NCBI GenBank assembly: GCA_002450075.1
Contig: DJYJ01000072.1
Span: 1-29,145 of the forward strand
DNA: 29,145 nucleotides
From: Clostridiales bacterium UBA6981
GTDB lineage: Bacteria; Bacillota; Clostridia; Oscillospirales; Oscillospiraceae
Direction: 5' to 3'
Shown here: piece by piece, positions 1-7,017 of the stretch
How the letters are laid out: each line of letters opens with the position of its first letter
Numbering within the stretch: the first letter of the stretch is position 1
Position numbers and translations under genes: made by a program
Notes under the pieces: generated by a model
What the model saw: the letters and a program-made list of their open reading frames with translations, nothing else
Database searches by the model: none
What the model was told of the DNA's origin: nothing

Positions 1-1
1 G

Positions 2-181
2 GTGCGGCCTGCTTCGGTAGAACACGCGATTCGCACCGTGATTGCCTCTTGCTGGGATCGCTATGACCATTCTGATCTTAACCGCGTTGCAGGAATCGAG
101 CTGGAAAACATGCCAACAAACAGCGAGTTTATTGACATTCTTGCTGCCTATCTCCGTTATGGAGCATACGAAAGGCAATAG
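2..181 (+). CDS. Spo0A C-terminal-domain protein (5' end outside window)
   Basis: Open from the window edge to a TAG stop, giving the last 59 residues. The segment VEHAIRTVIASCWDR followed by MPTNSEFIDILAAYLR closely parallels the end of the Spo0A effector domain (VERAIRHAIEVAWSRG ... KPTNSEFIAMVADKLR in Bacillus), the helical DNA-binding domain that recognises 0A boxes. Whether a receiver domain precedes it cannot be seen. Small stand-alone Spo0A-C proteins occur on mobile elements of Clostridia, and the integrase/excisionase downstream supports that setting, so this is more likely an element-borne regulator than the chromosomal master regulator. The final residues (GAYERQ) diverge from Spo0A proper. 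Family assignment is fairly sure; role is inferred. Confidence 0.72.
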   Translation: MRPASVEHAIRTVIASCWDRYDHSDLNRVAGIELENMPTNSEFIDILAAYLRYGAYERQ

Positions 182-187
182 AGGAAA

Positions 188-606
188 GTGAACGGTTCTT
201 CCCGTTCACAGAAGCGCACCACAGATGGCACGTTTCTGTGAGCCGGAAGGCTCAGACAAGTGAATAGGGCAAGCAGATACGTTCCGCTTGCGGGAAGCTA
301 GGCAGCGGGTGCGCCAGGATCGTCAGTCGGTGAGGAGGTGAAATCACCGACGACAGAGCGAACAACACCACCGCTGTATGCAGCCAATGGCACGGCTGCC
401 GGTCATGATCCGCAAGCGGGCATAATGATACCTACGTTGATGGCACGTCACAGAGTCAAACGTCCCGCCATAAGCATGGAGGGAGGCACGAAAAACATAT
501 CCTACGGAGCGGCCCGCCCCGCCGCCGTCTGTCCTTTGCCTTTGAAAACATCGTGATACCTTCGATCCGCACTACGCAAGAGTGCGGATTTTGTCGTTTT
601 TATTCG
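188..606 (+). ncRNA. Candidate structured non-coding RNA ending in an intrinsic terminator
   Basis: This gene-free stretch between the Spo0A-C gene and the DUF3789 gene is crowded with inverted repeats. The stems are 188-195/202-209 (8 bp), 220-225/235-240 (6 bp), 240-244/249-253 (5 bp), 269-274/286-291 (6 bp) and 326-333/344-351 (8 bp, extended by 322-324/352-354 past a bulged A). The last is a 9-bp stem, 565-573/581-589, followed by a T-rich tract. This ordered series of hairpins closed by a terminator suggests either a stand-alone RNA or a long structured 3' UTR. I cannot assign it to a known RNA family from memory. No convincing ORF is present. Confidence 0.45.
565..606 (+). terminator. 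Rho-independent terminator
   Basis: Perfect 9-bp stem ATCCGCACT / AGTGCGGAT with a 7-nt loop, followed by TTTTGTCGTTTTT. It ends the hairpin-rich transcript that follows the Spo0A-C gene. Confidence 0.75.
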
Positions 607-640
607 TTTCACGGTGAAACGCATTTAGGAGGAAAACGTT

Positions 641-736
641 ATGCTGCAGTTTTTACTTGGCCTTATGGCAGGCGGTTTTTTCGGCGTTGCCATTATGTGC
701 CTCATGCAAATGGCCCGGAAACACGATGATAAATAA
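641..736 (+). CDS. DUF3789 family small membrane protein
   Basis: A 31-residue ORF starting MLQFLLGLMAGGFFGV and ending MARKHDDK. It has a strong ribosome binding site (TAGGAGG, 8 nt before the ATG). It is one hydrophobic helix with a GxxxGG-type glycine pattern and a short charged tail, matching the DUF3789 micro-proteins found on Clostridial mobile elements. Function is unknown; a single-pass membrane peptide is the only structural inference. It sits between a terminator and the excisionase gene, so it is probably transcribed separately from both neighbours. Confidence 0.7.
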   Translation: MLQFLLGLMAGGFFGVAIMCLMQMARKHDDK

Positions 737-760
737 ATCTCTAAAAAATGTTCTGAAAAT

Positions 761-789
761 TTGACAAGAATCGACAAAAATGAGAAAAT
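761..789 (+). promoter_or_regulatory. Possible promoter for xis-int
   Basis: A perfect TTGACA (761-766), then a 17-bp spacer and GAAAAT (784-789, 4 of 6 matches to TATAAT). An imperfect inverted repeat, ATAGGAA / TTCCCTAT (794-813), lies just downstream and could be an operator. Confidence 0.38.
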
Positions 790-896
790 CATGATAGGAA
801 GTGTGTTCCCTATGTACCTTGAAAATGTTGAATATCCTGTCATTTATAAAGTTGATTTGGCTGTGAGCTCGCGGAGCGGAAACGGGCGGGAATGAT

Positions 897-1169
897 ATGG
901 AAGAACTGCTCTTTGAAGCCTACCCGGACATTATGACCGTTCTGCAGGTCAGCGAGGCTTTGCACATCGGACGGAACAGCGCCTATAATCTCATAAACAG
1001 CAATTCGATCCGGCACCTTCGCATCGGATCGTCCATTCGGGTGCCAAAATCGTGCCTTGTAGAGTATGTGGCCTCCGCGTGGTACACAGCGAAGAAACCT
1101 GACAAAGCAGGCTGCTCTGACTGTCAGAAAGGAGACAGAGATGACTGGCAGCCTGCAAATCAAAAATGA
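897..1169 (+). CDS. Excisionase-like helix-turn-helix DNA-binding protein
   Basis: A 90-residue protein. Residues 11-55 (DIMTVLQVSEALHIGRNSAY, then IRVPKSCLVEYV) form the MerR-like winged helix of the HTH_17/excisionase family: a 'TVLQVSEALHIGR' helix pair followed by the 'I..GSSIRVPK..L..Y' wing. In Tn916-like elements this gene directly precedes int and its product bends attachment-site DNA to favour excision. Here it precedes int and overlaps it by 29 bp, and the int ribosome binding site lies inside its coding sequence, so the two are probably translationally coupled. The ribosome binding site (GGGCGGGAA) is weak. The C-terminal 30 residues are low-complexity and family-specific. Confidence 0.75.
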   Translation: MEELLFEAYPDIMTVLQVSEALHIGRNSAYNLINSNSIRHLRIGSSIRVPKSCLVEYVASAWYTAKKPDKAGCSDCQKGDRDDWQPANQK

Positions 1170-2283
1170 CAAGTACTATATCATCGTCAATTTGAAAGAG
1201 AACGGAAAGCGCAAGCAGAAATGGATCGCTACCGGGCTCGATGTAAAAGGCAACAAGCGAAAAGCAGAACAGCTTTTGCGGGAAACGCTTTTGGAGTGCG
1301 AGAGAGCCCCAGCAAGGCCCGTGAGTAGCATCTTGTTCGCGGACTACATCCGGGCATGGTTGAAAGTTGCGGAGCGTAGAGTGGATTCTGTGACCTTTCA
1401 GGGCTATAAGCTGATGGCAAACGCCCAGGTGATCCCCTATTTCGATCAGAGCGGACTTCTTCTCCAGGAGGTCACCCGTGCGGATCTGCAAGCCTTTTTC
1501 GATGAAAAGGCAGCAAGAGGCCGCAAAGACGGAAAGGGCGGCCTGTCTCCCTCGTCTCTGCGGCAGTACAAAAATATTATCCTCCAAACCTTGAATGAGG
1601 CGGTGAAGAACGGCATGCTGCAAACGAATCCCTGTCAATTCGTCGAGCTTCCGAAGAAGCAGCGGTACGAATCCAGCTACTACAGCGCCGACCAGCTCAA
1701 AACCCTGTTTGACGCGATCCGGGATGATCCCATCTATCCCCTTGTGAAGATCACCGCCCTGTACGGTCTGCGCCGGAGCGAAGTCCTGGGTCTGAAATGG
1801 GACAGCGTGGATTTCACTGCCGGACGGCTCACGATCAAGCACACCGTTTCCAAGGTAACGACAACGGTATGCAAGGACAAAACAAAGAACAGCTCCAGTC
1901 ACCGCTCTTTCCCCTTATCGCCCGAGGCAAGAGAAATCTTTATCCAGGCCAAAACCGAGGAAGCAATCAACCGAAAGCTCTGCGGCGCGGACTATGAGGA
2001 AAACGACTTTATCTTCAAGTGGCCCAACGGCACACCCTTTTCCCCGGATTACGTTTCCTCCCATTTTTCGCTTCTTTTGAAGAACAACCACTTGCCGCAT
2101 ATCCGTTTCCATGAGCTTCGGCACAGCTGCGCCAGCCTCCTTTTGAACAACGGATTTACGCTGAAAGATGTGCAGGAATACATGGGTCACGCCGATATTC
2201 AGATGACCGCAAACATTTACGGGCACCTGGATATGCAGAGAAAAGAGCTTCTGACGCAGAAAATGGCGTCCAGCCTCTTCTAA
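1141..2283 (+). CDS. int: Tyrosine site-specific integrase (Tn916 Int type)
   Basis: A 380-residue recombinase that catalyses integration and excision of the element. The N-terminal arm-binding domain (about 1-55) resembles the AP2-like domain of Int-Tn916. A SAM-like core-binding domain spans about 62-170. The catalytic domain shows the full set: Arg211 (GLRRSE), His324-x-x-Arg327 (HELRHS), His350 (MGHADI) and nucleophile Tyr360 (ANIYGH). The ATG at 1141 is chosen because AAAGGAG ends 6-7 nt upstream; an earlier in-frame ATG at 1066 has no ribosome binding site and lies inside the excisionase gene. Length is normal for the family and all catalytic residues are present, so the enzyme is probably active. 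Confidence 0.93.
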   Translation: MTGSLQIKNDKYYIIVNLKENGKRKQKWIATGLDVKGNKRKAEQLLRETLLECERAPARPVSSILFADYIRAWLKVAERRVDSVTFQGYKLMANAQVIPYFDQSGLLLQEVTRADLQAFFDEKAARGRKDGKGGLSPSSLRQYKNIILQTLNEAVKNGMLQTNPCQFVELPKKQRYESSYYSADQLKTLFDAIRDDPIYPLVKITALYGLRRSEVLGLKWDSVDFTAGRLTIKHTVSKVTTTVCKDKTKNSSSHRSFPLSPEAREIFIQAKTEEAINRKLCGADYEENDFIFKWPNGTPFSPDYVSSHFSLLLKNNHLPHIRFHELRHSCASLLLNNGFTLKDVQEYMGHADIQMTANIYGHLDMQRKELLTQKMASSLF

Positions 2284-2289
2284 CGCCCC

Positions 2290-2320
2290 GTTAGAAAAGT
2301 GTTAGAAAAGCGTTAGAAAT
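2290..2320 (+). repeat. Three GTTAGAAA repeats with 11-bp spacing
   Basis: GTTAGAAAAG at 2290 and 2301 and GTTAGAAAT at 2312, directly after the integrase stop codon. The spacing equals one helical turn, so all copies face the same side of the DNA. Position and phasing fit arm-type binding sites of the integrase. Confidence 0.6.
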
Positions 2321-2385
2321 CGGCCCTTTGTCGAAGGAAAGTGAGAAACGGCGAAAAATAAACTTGCTCAAAAAGTTCTCAGAAA

Positions 2386-2423
2386 TATAAAAATTGACCC
2401 CAAATCTTTCGATTTGAGGTCAA
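2386..2423 (-). terminator. Terminator of tRNA-Leu
   Basis: Read on the minus strand, a 13-bp stem (2411-2423 with 2394-2406, one G-T pair, GAAA loop) is followed by a TTTTTATA tract, a few bases past the tRNA 3' end. Confidence 0.75.
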
Positions 2424-2450
2424 AATGTGGTGCGCGAGGCGGGACTTGAA
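2418..2450. other. Probable attachment site (att) of the element
   Basis: The tRNA 3' end (T-arm and acceptor) faces the integrase gene. Elements of this type recombine within the last bases of the tRNA, so the core crossover most likely lies here. The partner copy would be left of the window, so exact edges cannot be defined. Confidence 0.4.
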
Positions 2451-2515
2451 CCCGCACGCCCGGAGTGAGCACTAGAACCTGAATCTAGCGAGTCTGCCAA
2501 TTCCACCACTCGCGC
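2428..2515 (-). tRNA. tRNA-Leu (CAG)
   Basis: The minus strand folds as a class II tRNA. The acceptor stem GCGCGAG pairs with CTCGCGC, the D-arm contains TGGAATTGGCAGAC, and the anticodon stem CTAGA/TCTAG encloses TTCAGGT (anticodon CAG). A long variable arm follows (TGCTCACTCCGGGCG), then the T-arm GCGGGTTCAAGTCCCGC, and CCA is encoded. The acceptor and T stems are intact, so insertion of the neighbouring element restored the gene. Confidence 0.96.
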
Positions 2516-2623
2516 ATTTGGAAGCTTTGTTATCATAGCACCGCCGCCCCCTCTTGTCAAGAAAAAAATCGCGCCGATCCGGTTTTATTGCCGCTTCCGG
2601 GCAACGGCGACCCGAACTTATTC

Positions 2624-2653
2624 TTTACAGCCATCGTCGCGGGGTGGTATATT
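2624..2653 (+). promoter_or_regulatory. Promoter of the DUF975 gene
   Basis: TTTACA (2624-2629), an 18-bp spacer, and TATATT (2648-2653), 34 bp before the start codon. Confidence 0.5.
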
Positions 2654-2686
2654 AGAATAAAGAAAAAAGTGAAAGGATTCTCCGAT

Positions 2687-3670
2687 ATGTATACCAGCCG
2701 TCGTCTTCTAAAGGCAAACGCCCGGACCATTATTCAAAGTGCAAAGCCCTCTGTGATATCCGCTGCGCTCATTTACATCGCTGTGACAGCTCTGTTGAGC
2801 TATCTGTCACGTGCCGTTGCAGGATATACTCCCGAAGATCTCGCCGAGTTGATAGAGAAATACGCATACGGCAGCGCTTCGATGAACGGGCCGACGGAGC
2901 TTTACTACGCCCTGATTCCCTCGCCTTTTGCCCGCTTTCTGATCATAGCGATCCGGGTCGTGAGTTATGTTCTCAGTGCCGGCTTTTTAATCTTTCTATT
3001 TAATACGGTCAAAAAAAGCGGAGCCGTCTACGGCAATCTGCTCGACGGCTTTGAGCTGACTGGAAAGCTGATCTGGCTCTCTTTCTTGCAGGGACTGTTT
3101 GTTTTTCTTCTGACACTGCCGTTCTGTTTCCTCTTCTCCCTGGTTTTCTTCCTGATCATTTACGTTGCCACAGCCTCAAACGGTTCGGCCGCAGCCTTTT
3201 TGGACGCAGCGTTTTCTGCCGTGGGTTCTCCTGTTACGGATCCGGCGCAAATGGTGCCTCTGCTTCTCTATATGCTGGGCATGTTTCTGTTGATGACTGT
3301 ATGTGTGCTTGTCCCCATGTTTATCTTTAATTACCGATACCGCATGGGCCTCTTCTATCTGCTTGATCATCCCGAAATGCGTGCAATAGACTGCCTTCGT
3401 GCAAGCAAGAAAATGATGAGCGGTCACAAGTGGGAATGCTTCAAGCTGGATTTGAGTTTTCTTGGCTGGTATATTCTGTTGTTTGTTCCTGTTTTTGCTT
3501 TCGCGTTTGCGCCATCTTTTCTTCCGCTTGTTGGTACCGCCCTCAGCTATGCTGTGTTGGTATGGGTCCAGCCCTATATCAACACCACAATGGTGCTCTA
3601 CTATATGGCCCTGGCCGGGAAGCCGGTCATTATCTCCCCGTCTCCGGCGCAGCCGCCTTACGGGATGTAA
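2687..3670 (+). CDS. DUF975 family multi-pass membrane protein
   Basis: A 327-residue integral membrane protein with about six hydrophobic segments: near 20-45, 85-115, 130-165, 190-220, 255-285 and 290-315. The segment ASKKMMSGHKWECFKLDLSF followed by LGWYILL is the hallmark of DUF975, a family of bacterial membrane proteins without known function. The ATG at 2687 is used because GAAAGGA lies 9 nt upstream; the reading frame extends further 5' but without a start signal. The gene is monocistronic, between its own promoter and a strong terminator. Its base composition is more AT-rich than the genes to its right, closer to the integrated element, although it lies on the other side of the tRNA. 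Confidence 0.85.
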   Translation: MYTSRRLLKANARTIIQSAKPSVISAALIYIAVTALLSYLSRAVAGYTPEDLAELIEKYAYGSASMNGPTELYYALIPSPFARFLIIAIRVVSYVLSAGFLIFLFNTVKKSGAVYGNLLDGFELTGKLIWLSFLQGLFVFLLTLPFCFLFSLVFFLIIYVATASNGSAAAFLDAAFSAVGSPVTDPAQMVPLLLYMLGMFLLMTVCVLVPMFIFNYRYRMGLFYLLDHPEMRAIDCLRASKKMMSGHKWECFKLDLSFLGWYILLFVPVFAFAFAPSFLPLVGTALSYAVLVWVQPYINTTMVLYYMALAGKPVIISPSPAQPPYGM

Positions 3671-3677
3671 AGGAAAA

Positions 3678-3713
3678 AAGCAAGCCTGATTTTACCAGGC
3701 TTGCTTTTTTTGG
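3678..3713. terminator. Terminator shared by DUF975 and SEDS genes
   Basis: An 11-bp perfect stem (AAGCAAGCCTG / CAGGCTTGCTT) with a run of T on the plus side and a run of A (T on minus) on the other. It separates two convergent genes and can serve both. Confidence 0.85.
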
Positions 3714-3714
3714 G

Positions 3715-4875
3715 TCAGTAGATCATGGAGAAGTGGGCGGGTTTCGGCTTGTATTTGACGCCGGAGACCAGCCCGACCGCCGAGAAGAGCGTGACCATCG
3801 ACGAGCCGCCGTAGGAGAAGAACGGCAGCGGGATGCCGATAACGGGCGTAATGCCGATGCACATGCCGATGTTGATAAAGGTCTGGAACGCGAGGGCGCC
3901 GGCCACGCCGATGCAGATGAGCATGTCGTACATTCTGCCCGCGTGGAGCCCGATATAGACGCAGCGCACGATGATGATCGTGAGCAGGATGATAACGAAG
4001 ATACAGCCGATCATGCCGAGCTTTTCGCCGATGCTGGCAAAGACAAAGTCGGTATGCTTGCCGGTAAAGACCGTAGCGCGGTGGCTCGCCTCCGCGCCGG
4101 ACATGCGTCCGGCCATGAGCGAATATCGGCTTTGCGTGGTCTGCCACGTGATGCCCCAGCCGTCGGGGTCGATGGATTTGTCATAGGGCGCGATCAAGCG
4201 CTGTTTCTGATAGTCCTTGAGGAAATAGGTCCACAGCAGCGGGATGACCGCCGCGACGGCGGCGCCGCCGATGGCGAACCAGTAGAGTCGGATGCCCGCG
4301 GCGAAGAACATCAGCAAAAACAGGGCCAGGATGATCGTGCCGCTGCCCAGGTCGTCGCCGACGACGACGATCATGCCGAAGACGATAACGAAGTGCGCCG
4401 CGATCTGGGCGACGGAGAGAAAGGAATTGATGTCCTTATGCTCCTTGAGATAGGTCATCTGCTTGGCCGCAACGACGATGTAGAGGATCTTGACGATCTC
4501 GGAGGGCTGAACGCTGATGCCGGCGAAGCGGATCCAGCTTCGGCTGCCGCTTTCACCTTCGGAGCCGAAGATGACGAGCACGACCATGAGCGCGACGTTG
4601 ATCACGCACAGCCAGCGCCACTGCTCGCCGAGGATGTCCGCGTCGATGACCGTAAAGAAGACGAAAGCGCCGACGCCGATGCCGATCGAAAGGATCTGGA
4701 TGATGACGCACTTGGTGGGGCTGATGATAACGCCGCCGGCGGCCATGCCGCTGGTGGCAACATAGACGGCGTAAATGCTGAAGCAGGCGCAGAGAAAGCA
4801 CATCGAAAAGAGGAAAATATCCGCCCGCTTGAAGAAATCTTTGACATACGGAATGACTTTTTTGATGAGGATCAC
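3715..4875 (-). CDS. SEDS family peptidoglycan polymerase (RodA/FtsW/SpoVE type)
   Basis: A roughly 386-residue polytopic membrane protein with about ten hydrophobic helices. SEDS proteins are glycosyltransferases that polymerise lipid II with a partner class B PBP. Diagnostic segments are GSRSWIRFAGISVQPSEIVKI (the W-I-x(n)-QPSE motif), DLGSGTIIL (putative catalytic-region Asp), and the C-terminal GIPLPFFSYGGSSMVTLF. It is isolated from cell-division and mre genes, so RodA, FtsW or a spore-specific paralogue cannot be separated; the QPSE/GSGTI pattern leans towards RodA. The start is uncertain. The ATG at 4932 overlaps a predicted -10 box. The GTG at 4875 is the nearest canonical codon but lacks a well-spaced ribosome binding site. 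An ATC at 4866 is where the family normally begins (xKKVIPYVKDFF). Confidence 0.9.
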   Translation of the reverse strand: MILIKKVIPYVKDFFKRADIFLFSMCFLCACFSIYAVYVATSGMAAGGVIISPTKCVIIQILSIGIGVGAFVFFTVIDADILGEQWRWLCVINVALMVVLVIFGSEGESGSRSWIRFAGISVQPSEIVKILYIVVAAKQMTYLKEHKDINSFLSVAQIAAHFVIVFGMIVVVGDDLGSGTIILALFLLMFFAAGIRLYWFAIGGAAVAAVIPLLWTYFLKDYQKQRLIAPYDKSIDPDGWGITWQTTQSRYSLMAGRMSGAEASHRATVFTGKHTDFVFASIGEKLGMIGCIFVIILLTIIIVRCVYIGLHAGRMYDMLICIGVAGALAFQTFINIGMCIGITPVIGIPLPFFSYGGSSMVTLFSAVGLVSGVKYKPKPAHFSMIY

Positions 4876-4922
4876 TTCTCTTTCGTGAAAAAAAGCCGAA
4901 ACACAACTTTCATACGGAGTGC

Positions 4923-4951
4923 ATTTTAGCACAAGTTTGCTCTTTACGCAA
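4923..4951 (-). promoter_or_regulatory. Possible promoter of the SEDS gene
   Basis: On the minus strand TTGCGT, a 17-bp spacer and TAAAAT. The -10 overlaps the first ATG of the frame, arguing for a start further downstream. It faces away from the tsaE promoter. Confidence 0.4.
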
Positions 4952-4972
4952 GCTGTGATAAGGTGGTATAAT
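4943..4972 (+). promoter_or_regulatory. Promoter of tsaE-tsaB
   Basis: A perfect TATAAT (4967-4972) preceded by an extended -10 TG, and a TTTACG at 18-bp spacing. It lies 27 bp before the tsaE start codon. Confidence 0.6.
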
Positions 4973-4999
4973 AGCCCAGAATGATAAGGAGAGGACAGT

Positions 5000-5425
5000 A
5001 TGGCGGTTTTTCACTCGAAAAGCGAGGCCGAGACAGAGGCGATCGGCGCGGAATTTGCGCGCGAGCTGCCCGGCGGCACGGTCGTGGCGATGTACGGCGA
5101 CCTCGGCGCGGGCAAGACCGCATTCGTGCGCGGCATGGCGCGCGGGATGGGGCTCGACTGCCGGGTATCCAGCCCGACCTTTACGATCGTCAATGAGTAC
5201 TTAGGCGAGCGCGAGCTGATCCATTTTGACATGTACCGCCTCTCCTCCGCCGACGAGCTGTTCGACATCGGCTGGGAGGATTACCTCGCCCGCGGCGCCG
5301 TGTGCGCGGTGGAGTGGAGCGAGAACGTCTCTGACGCCTTTTGGGGCGATGAGATCAACGTACGCATCGAAAAGTGCGGCGACACGGAGCGTATCATCAC
5401 GATCGGGGAGGACGGAACATGCTGA
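5000..5425 (+). CDS. tsaE: tRNA t6A biosynthesis ATPase TsaE
   Basis: A 141-residue P-loop ATPase needed, with TsaB and TsaD, to attach threonylcarbamoyl to A37 of ANN-decoding tRNAs in the cytoplasm. It shows the Walker A MYGDLGAGKTAFVRG (about 31-45), the family motif SPTFTIVNEY (about 59-68), HFDMYRL (about 75-81), and the VEWSE motif (about 104-108). Length is typical. It has AAGGAGAGG before the ATG and overlaps tsaB by 7 nt, the usual coupled arrangement. The neighbour tsaB confirms the role. Confidence 0.95.
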   Translation: MAVFHSKSEAETEAIGAEFARELPGGTVVAMYGDLGAGKTAFVRGMARGMGLDCRVSSPTFTIVNEYLGERELIHFDMYRLSSADELFDIGWEDYLARGAVCAVEWSENVSDAFWGDEINVRIEKCGDTERIITIGEDGTC

Positions 5426-6117
5426 TCCTGGCTTTTGAATCCTCGGCCAAGCCCGCCTCGGCCGCGCTGGTGCGCGACGGCAGGATGCTCGCGCAGACGA
5501 CGCAGATCAGCGCGCTGACCCACAGCCGGACGCTGCTGCCGATGGCGGAGGATCTGCTGAAAAACTGCTCGCTTACGCTCGGCGACGTCGACGTGATCGC
5601 CGTGGCGCACGGCCCCGGCTCCTTTACCGGGATCCGCATCGGCGTGTCCACGGTCAAGGGATTGGCCTGGGGCGCGGACAAGCCCTGTGTCGGCGTTTCG
5701 ACGCTTGAGGCGATGGCATGGCACGGTCTGGCCGCCGGCGGAATGATCTGCCCGGTGATGGACGCGCGCCGCTCCCAGGTATACAACGCGCTGTTCCGCA
5801 TCGCGGACGGCAGGCCCGTTCGGCTGTGCGCCGACAGGGCGATCTCGCTGGAGGATCTCGCGGCGGAGCTGGCCGGTTATGAGGAAAACGTTTTCCTCAT
5901 CGGCGACGGCGCGGCCATGACGAAGGCATATCTTGACGGCTGCGGCATCCCCTGCACGCTTGCGCCGGACAATCTCGTCTGGCAGGACGCGTGGGGCGTC
6001 GCGATGGCCGCGGCGGACAAAAAGGCCGTTTCCGGCGCGGAGCTGCTGCCCGTTTATCTGCGCCTGTCGCAGGCGGAGCGCGAGCGGCAGGAGCGTCTGG
6101 CAAGAGAAGAGAAGTAA
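5419..6117 (+). CDS. tsaB: tRNA t6A biosynthesis protein TsaB
   Basis: A 232-residue ASKHA-fold protein (YeaZ), the non-catalytic dimerisation partner of TsaD in t6A synthesis. It starts MLILAFESSAKPASAAL, with the conserved HSRTLLPM (about 35-42) and GPGSFTGIRIGVSTVKGLAW (about 70-89), both TsaB signatures. The ATG overlaps the end of tsaE and GGGGAGGACGG provides a ribosome binding site, so the longer upstream frame is not used. A rimI gene often follows tsaB in Bacillota; here an intergenic repeat and upp follow instead. Confidence 0.94.
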   Translation: MLILAFESSAKPASAALVRDGRMLAQTTQISALTHSRTLLPMAEDLLKNCSLTLGDVDVIAVAHGPGSFTGIRIGVSTVKGLAWGADKPCVGVSTLEAMAWHGLAAGGMICPVMDARRSQVYNALFRIADGRPVRLCADRAISLEDLAAELAGYEENVFLIGDGAAMTKAYLDGCGIPCTLAPDNLVWQDAWGVAMAAADKKAVSGAELLPVYLRLSQAERERQERLAREEK

Positions 6118-6131
6118 CCAGGGCATAGTGT

Positions 6132-6342
6132 CGACTTGCCCTTGCTTCCCCCTTGGGGGAAGTGCCCCGAAGGGGCGACAGGGGCAGTGCGAAGTTCTAC
6201 GTCCTCCGCCTTGCCGCGATTGCCTTTTCCGGCACTCGCCTATAGGCTCATGCCGCAAAGCGGCGCGGCTGCGGAAAAACCCCTTCCGGTCTCGCTGCGC
6301 TCAACCACCTCCCCCGGTGGGGGGGAGGCTGTAAGGTTTTGT
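6132..6342. repeat. Hairpin-rich intergenic repeat element
   Basis: About 210 bp between tsaB and upp with no gene. The left end has CTTCCCCC/GGGGGAAG (6145-6162) and GCCCC-GAA-GGGGC (6164-6176). The right end has CCTCCCCC-GGTG-GGGGGAGG (6308-6328). Stretches such as GGTCTCGCTGCGCTC resemble, from memory, dispersed repeats common in Clostridia genomes. No second copy occurs in this window, so the repeat call rests on resemblance. The end hairpins could also end tsaB transcription. Confidence 0.5.
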
Positions 6343-6374
6343 TTTATCTAAATTTAATATAAGGAGATCGAGAC

Positions 6375-7004
6375 ATGAGCAACGTTTGCGTATTCGACCA
6401 CCCCCTGATCCAGCACAAGCTTTCTATCCTGCGTGATGAAAAGACCAGCGTCAAGGAATTCCGCGAACTCGTTTCCGAGATCGCCATGCTGATGTGCTAT
6501 GAGGCTACCCGTGACCTGCCCCTGGAGGAGGTCGACGTGCAGACTCCCGTCGCTCTGGCCAAATGCCGCCGCATCGCGGGCAAGAAGCTCGCCGTCGTCC
6601 CCATTCTCCGCGCGGGTCTGGGCATGGTCGACGGCATGGTCAGCATGATGCCCAACGTCAAGGTCGGCCACATCGGCCTCTTCCGCGACCCCGAGACCAA
6701 GCTGCCTGTCAAGTACTACTTCAAGATGCCCGCTGACATTGCTGAGCGCGACGTCATCGTCGTCGACCCGATGCTCGCCACCGGCGGCTCCGCCTCTGCG
6801 GCGATCACCTTCCTCAAGGAAGTCGGCGTGAAGCACATCAAACTCATGAGCATCATCGGTGCCCCCGAGGGCGTTGCGAAGATGCAGGAGGATCACCCGG
6901 ACGTTGACATCTTTGTCGCCGCGCTGGACGATCATCTCAACGACCACGCCTACATCGTCCCGGGTCTTGGCGACGCGGGCGACCGTATTTTCGGCACCAA
7001 GTAA
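6375..7004 (+). CDS. upp: Uracil phosphoribosyltransferase
   Basis: A 209-residue cytosolic enzyme converting uracil and PRPP to UMP (pyrimidine salvage). It is recognised from its full-length similarity to Upp: VCVFDHPLIQHKLSILRD at the N-terminus, VPILRAGLGMVDG (about 76-88), the PRPP-binding loop VVDPMLATGGSASAAI (about 132-147), and the C-terminal uracil-binding PGLGDAGDRIFGT. TAAGGAG precedes the ATG by 9 nt. It is monocistronic, between the intergenic repeat and a strong terminator. Confidence 0.97.
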   Translation: MSNVCVFDHPLIQHKLSILRDEKTSVKEFRELVSEIAMLMCYEATRDLPLEEVDVQTPVALAKCRRIAGKKLAVVPILRAGLGMVDGMVSMMPNVKVGHIGLFRDPETKLPVKYYFKMPADIAERDVIVVDPMLATGGSASAAITFLKEVGVKHIKLMSIIGAPEGVAKMQEDHPDVDIFVAALDDHLNDHAYIVPGLGDAGDRIFGTK

Positions 7005-7017
7005 GATTTCCCTTTGG

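Larger units (their letters stand above)
1..2427 (+). mobile_element. Right end of an integrative element inserted at tRNA-Leu
   Basis: An excisionase-like gene and a tyrosine integrase lie head-to-tail and end about 145 bp from the 3' end of an intact tRNA-Leu gene. This is the classic layout of an integrative (conjugative) element that recombines into a tRNA 3' end. Upstream cargo (Spo0A-C protein, DUF3789 peptide) is also typical of Clostridial elements. Conjugation genes, if any, and the second attachment site would lie left of position 1, so element type and length cannot be stated. Confidence 0.75.

Noticed and set aside
338..556. 72-aa plus-strand frame with GTG start and GGAGG upstream
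   Set aside because: Low-complexity composition, no recognisable family, and it runs through several perfect RNA stems; better explained by the structured-RNA candidate.
1066..1140. 25-aa N-terminal extension of the integrase
   Set aside because: No ribosome binding site at 1066, the extension is excisionase sequence out of frame, and AAAGGAG precedes the ATG at 1141.
3430..4929. 499-aa plus-strand frame over the SEDS gene
   Set aside because: Asp/Glu/Ala-rich shadow; it also crosses a strong bidirectional terminator.
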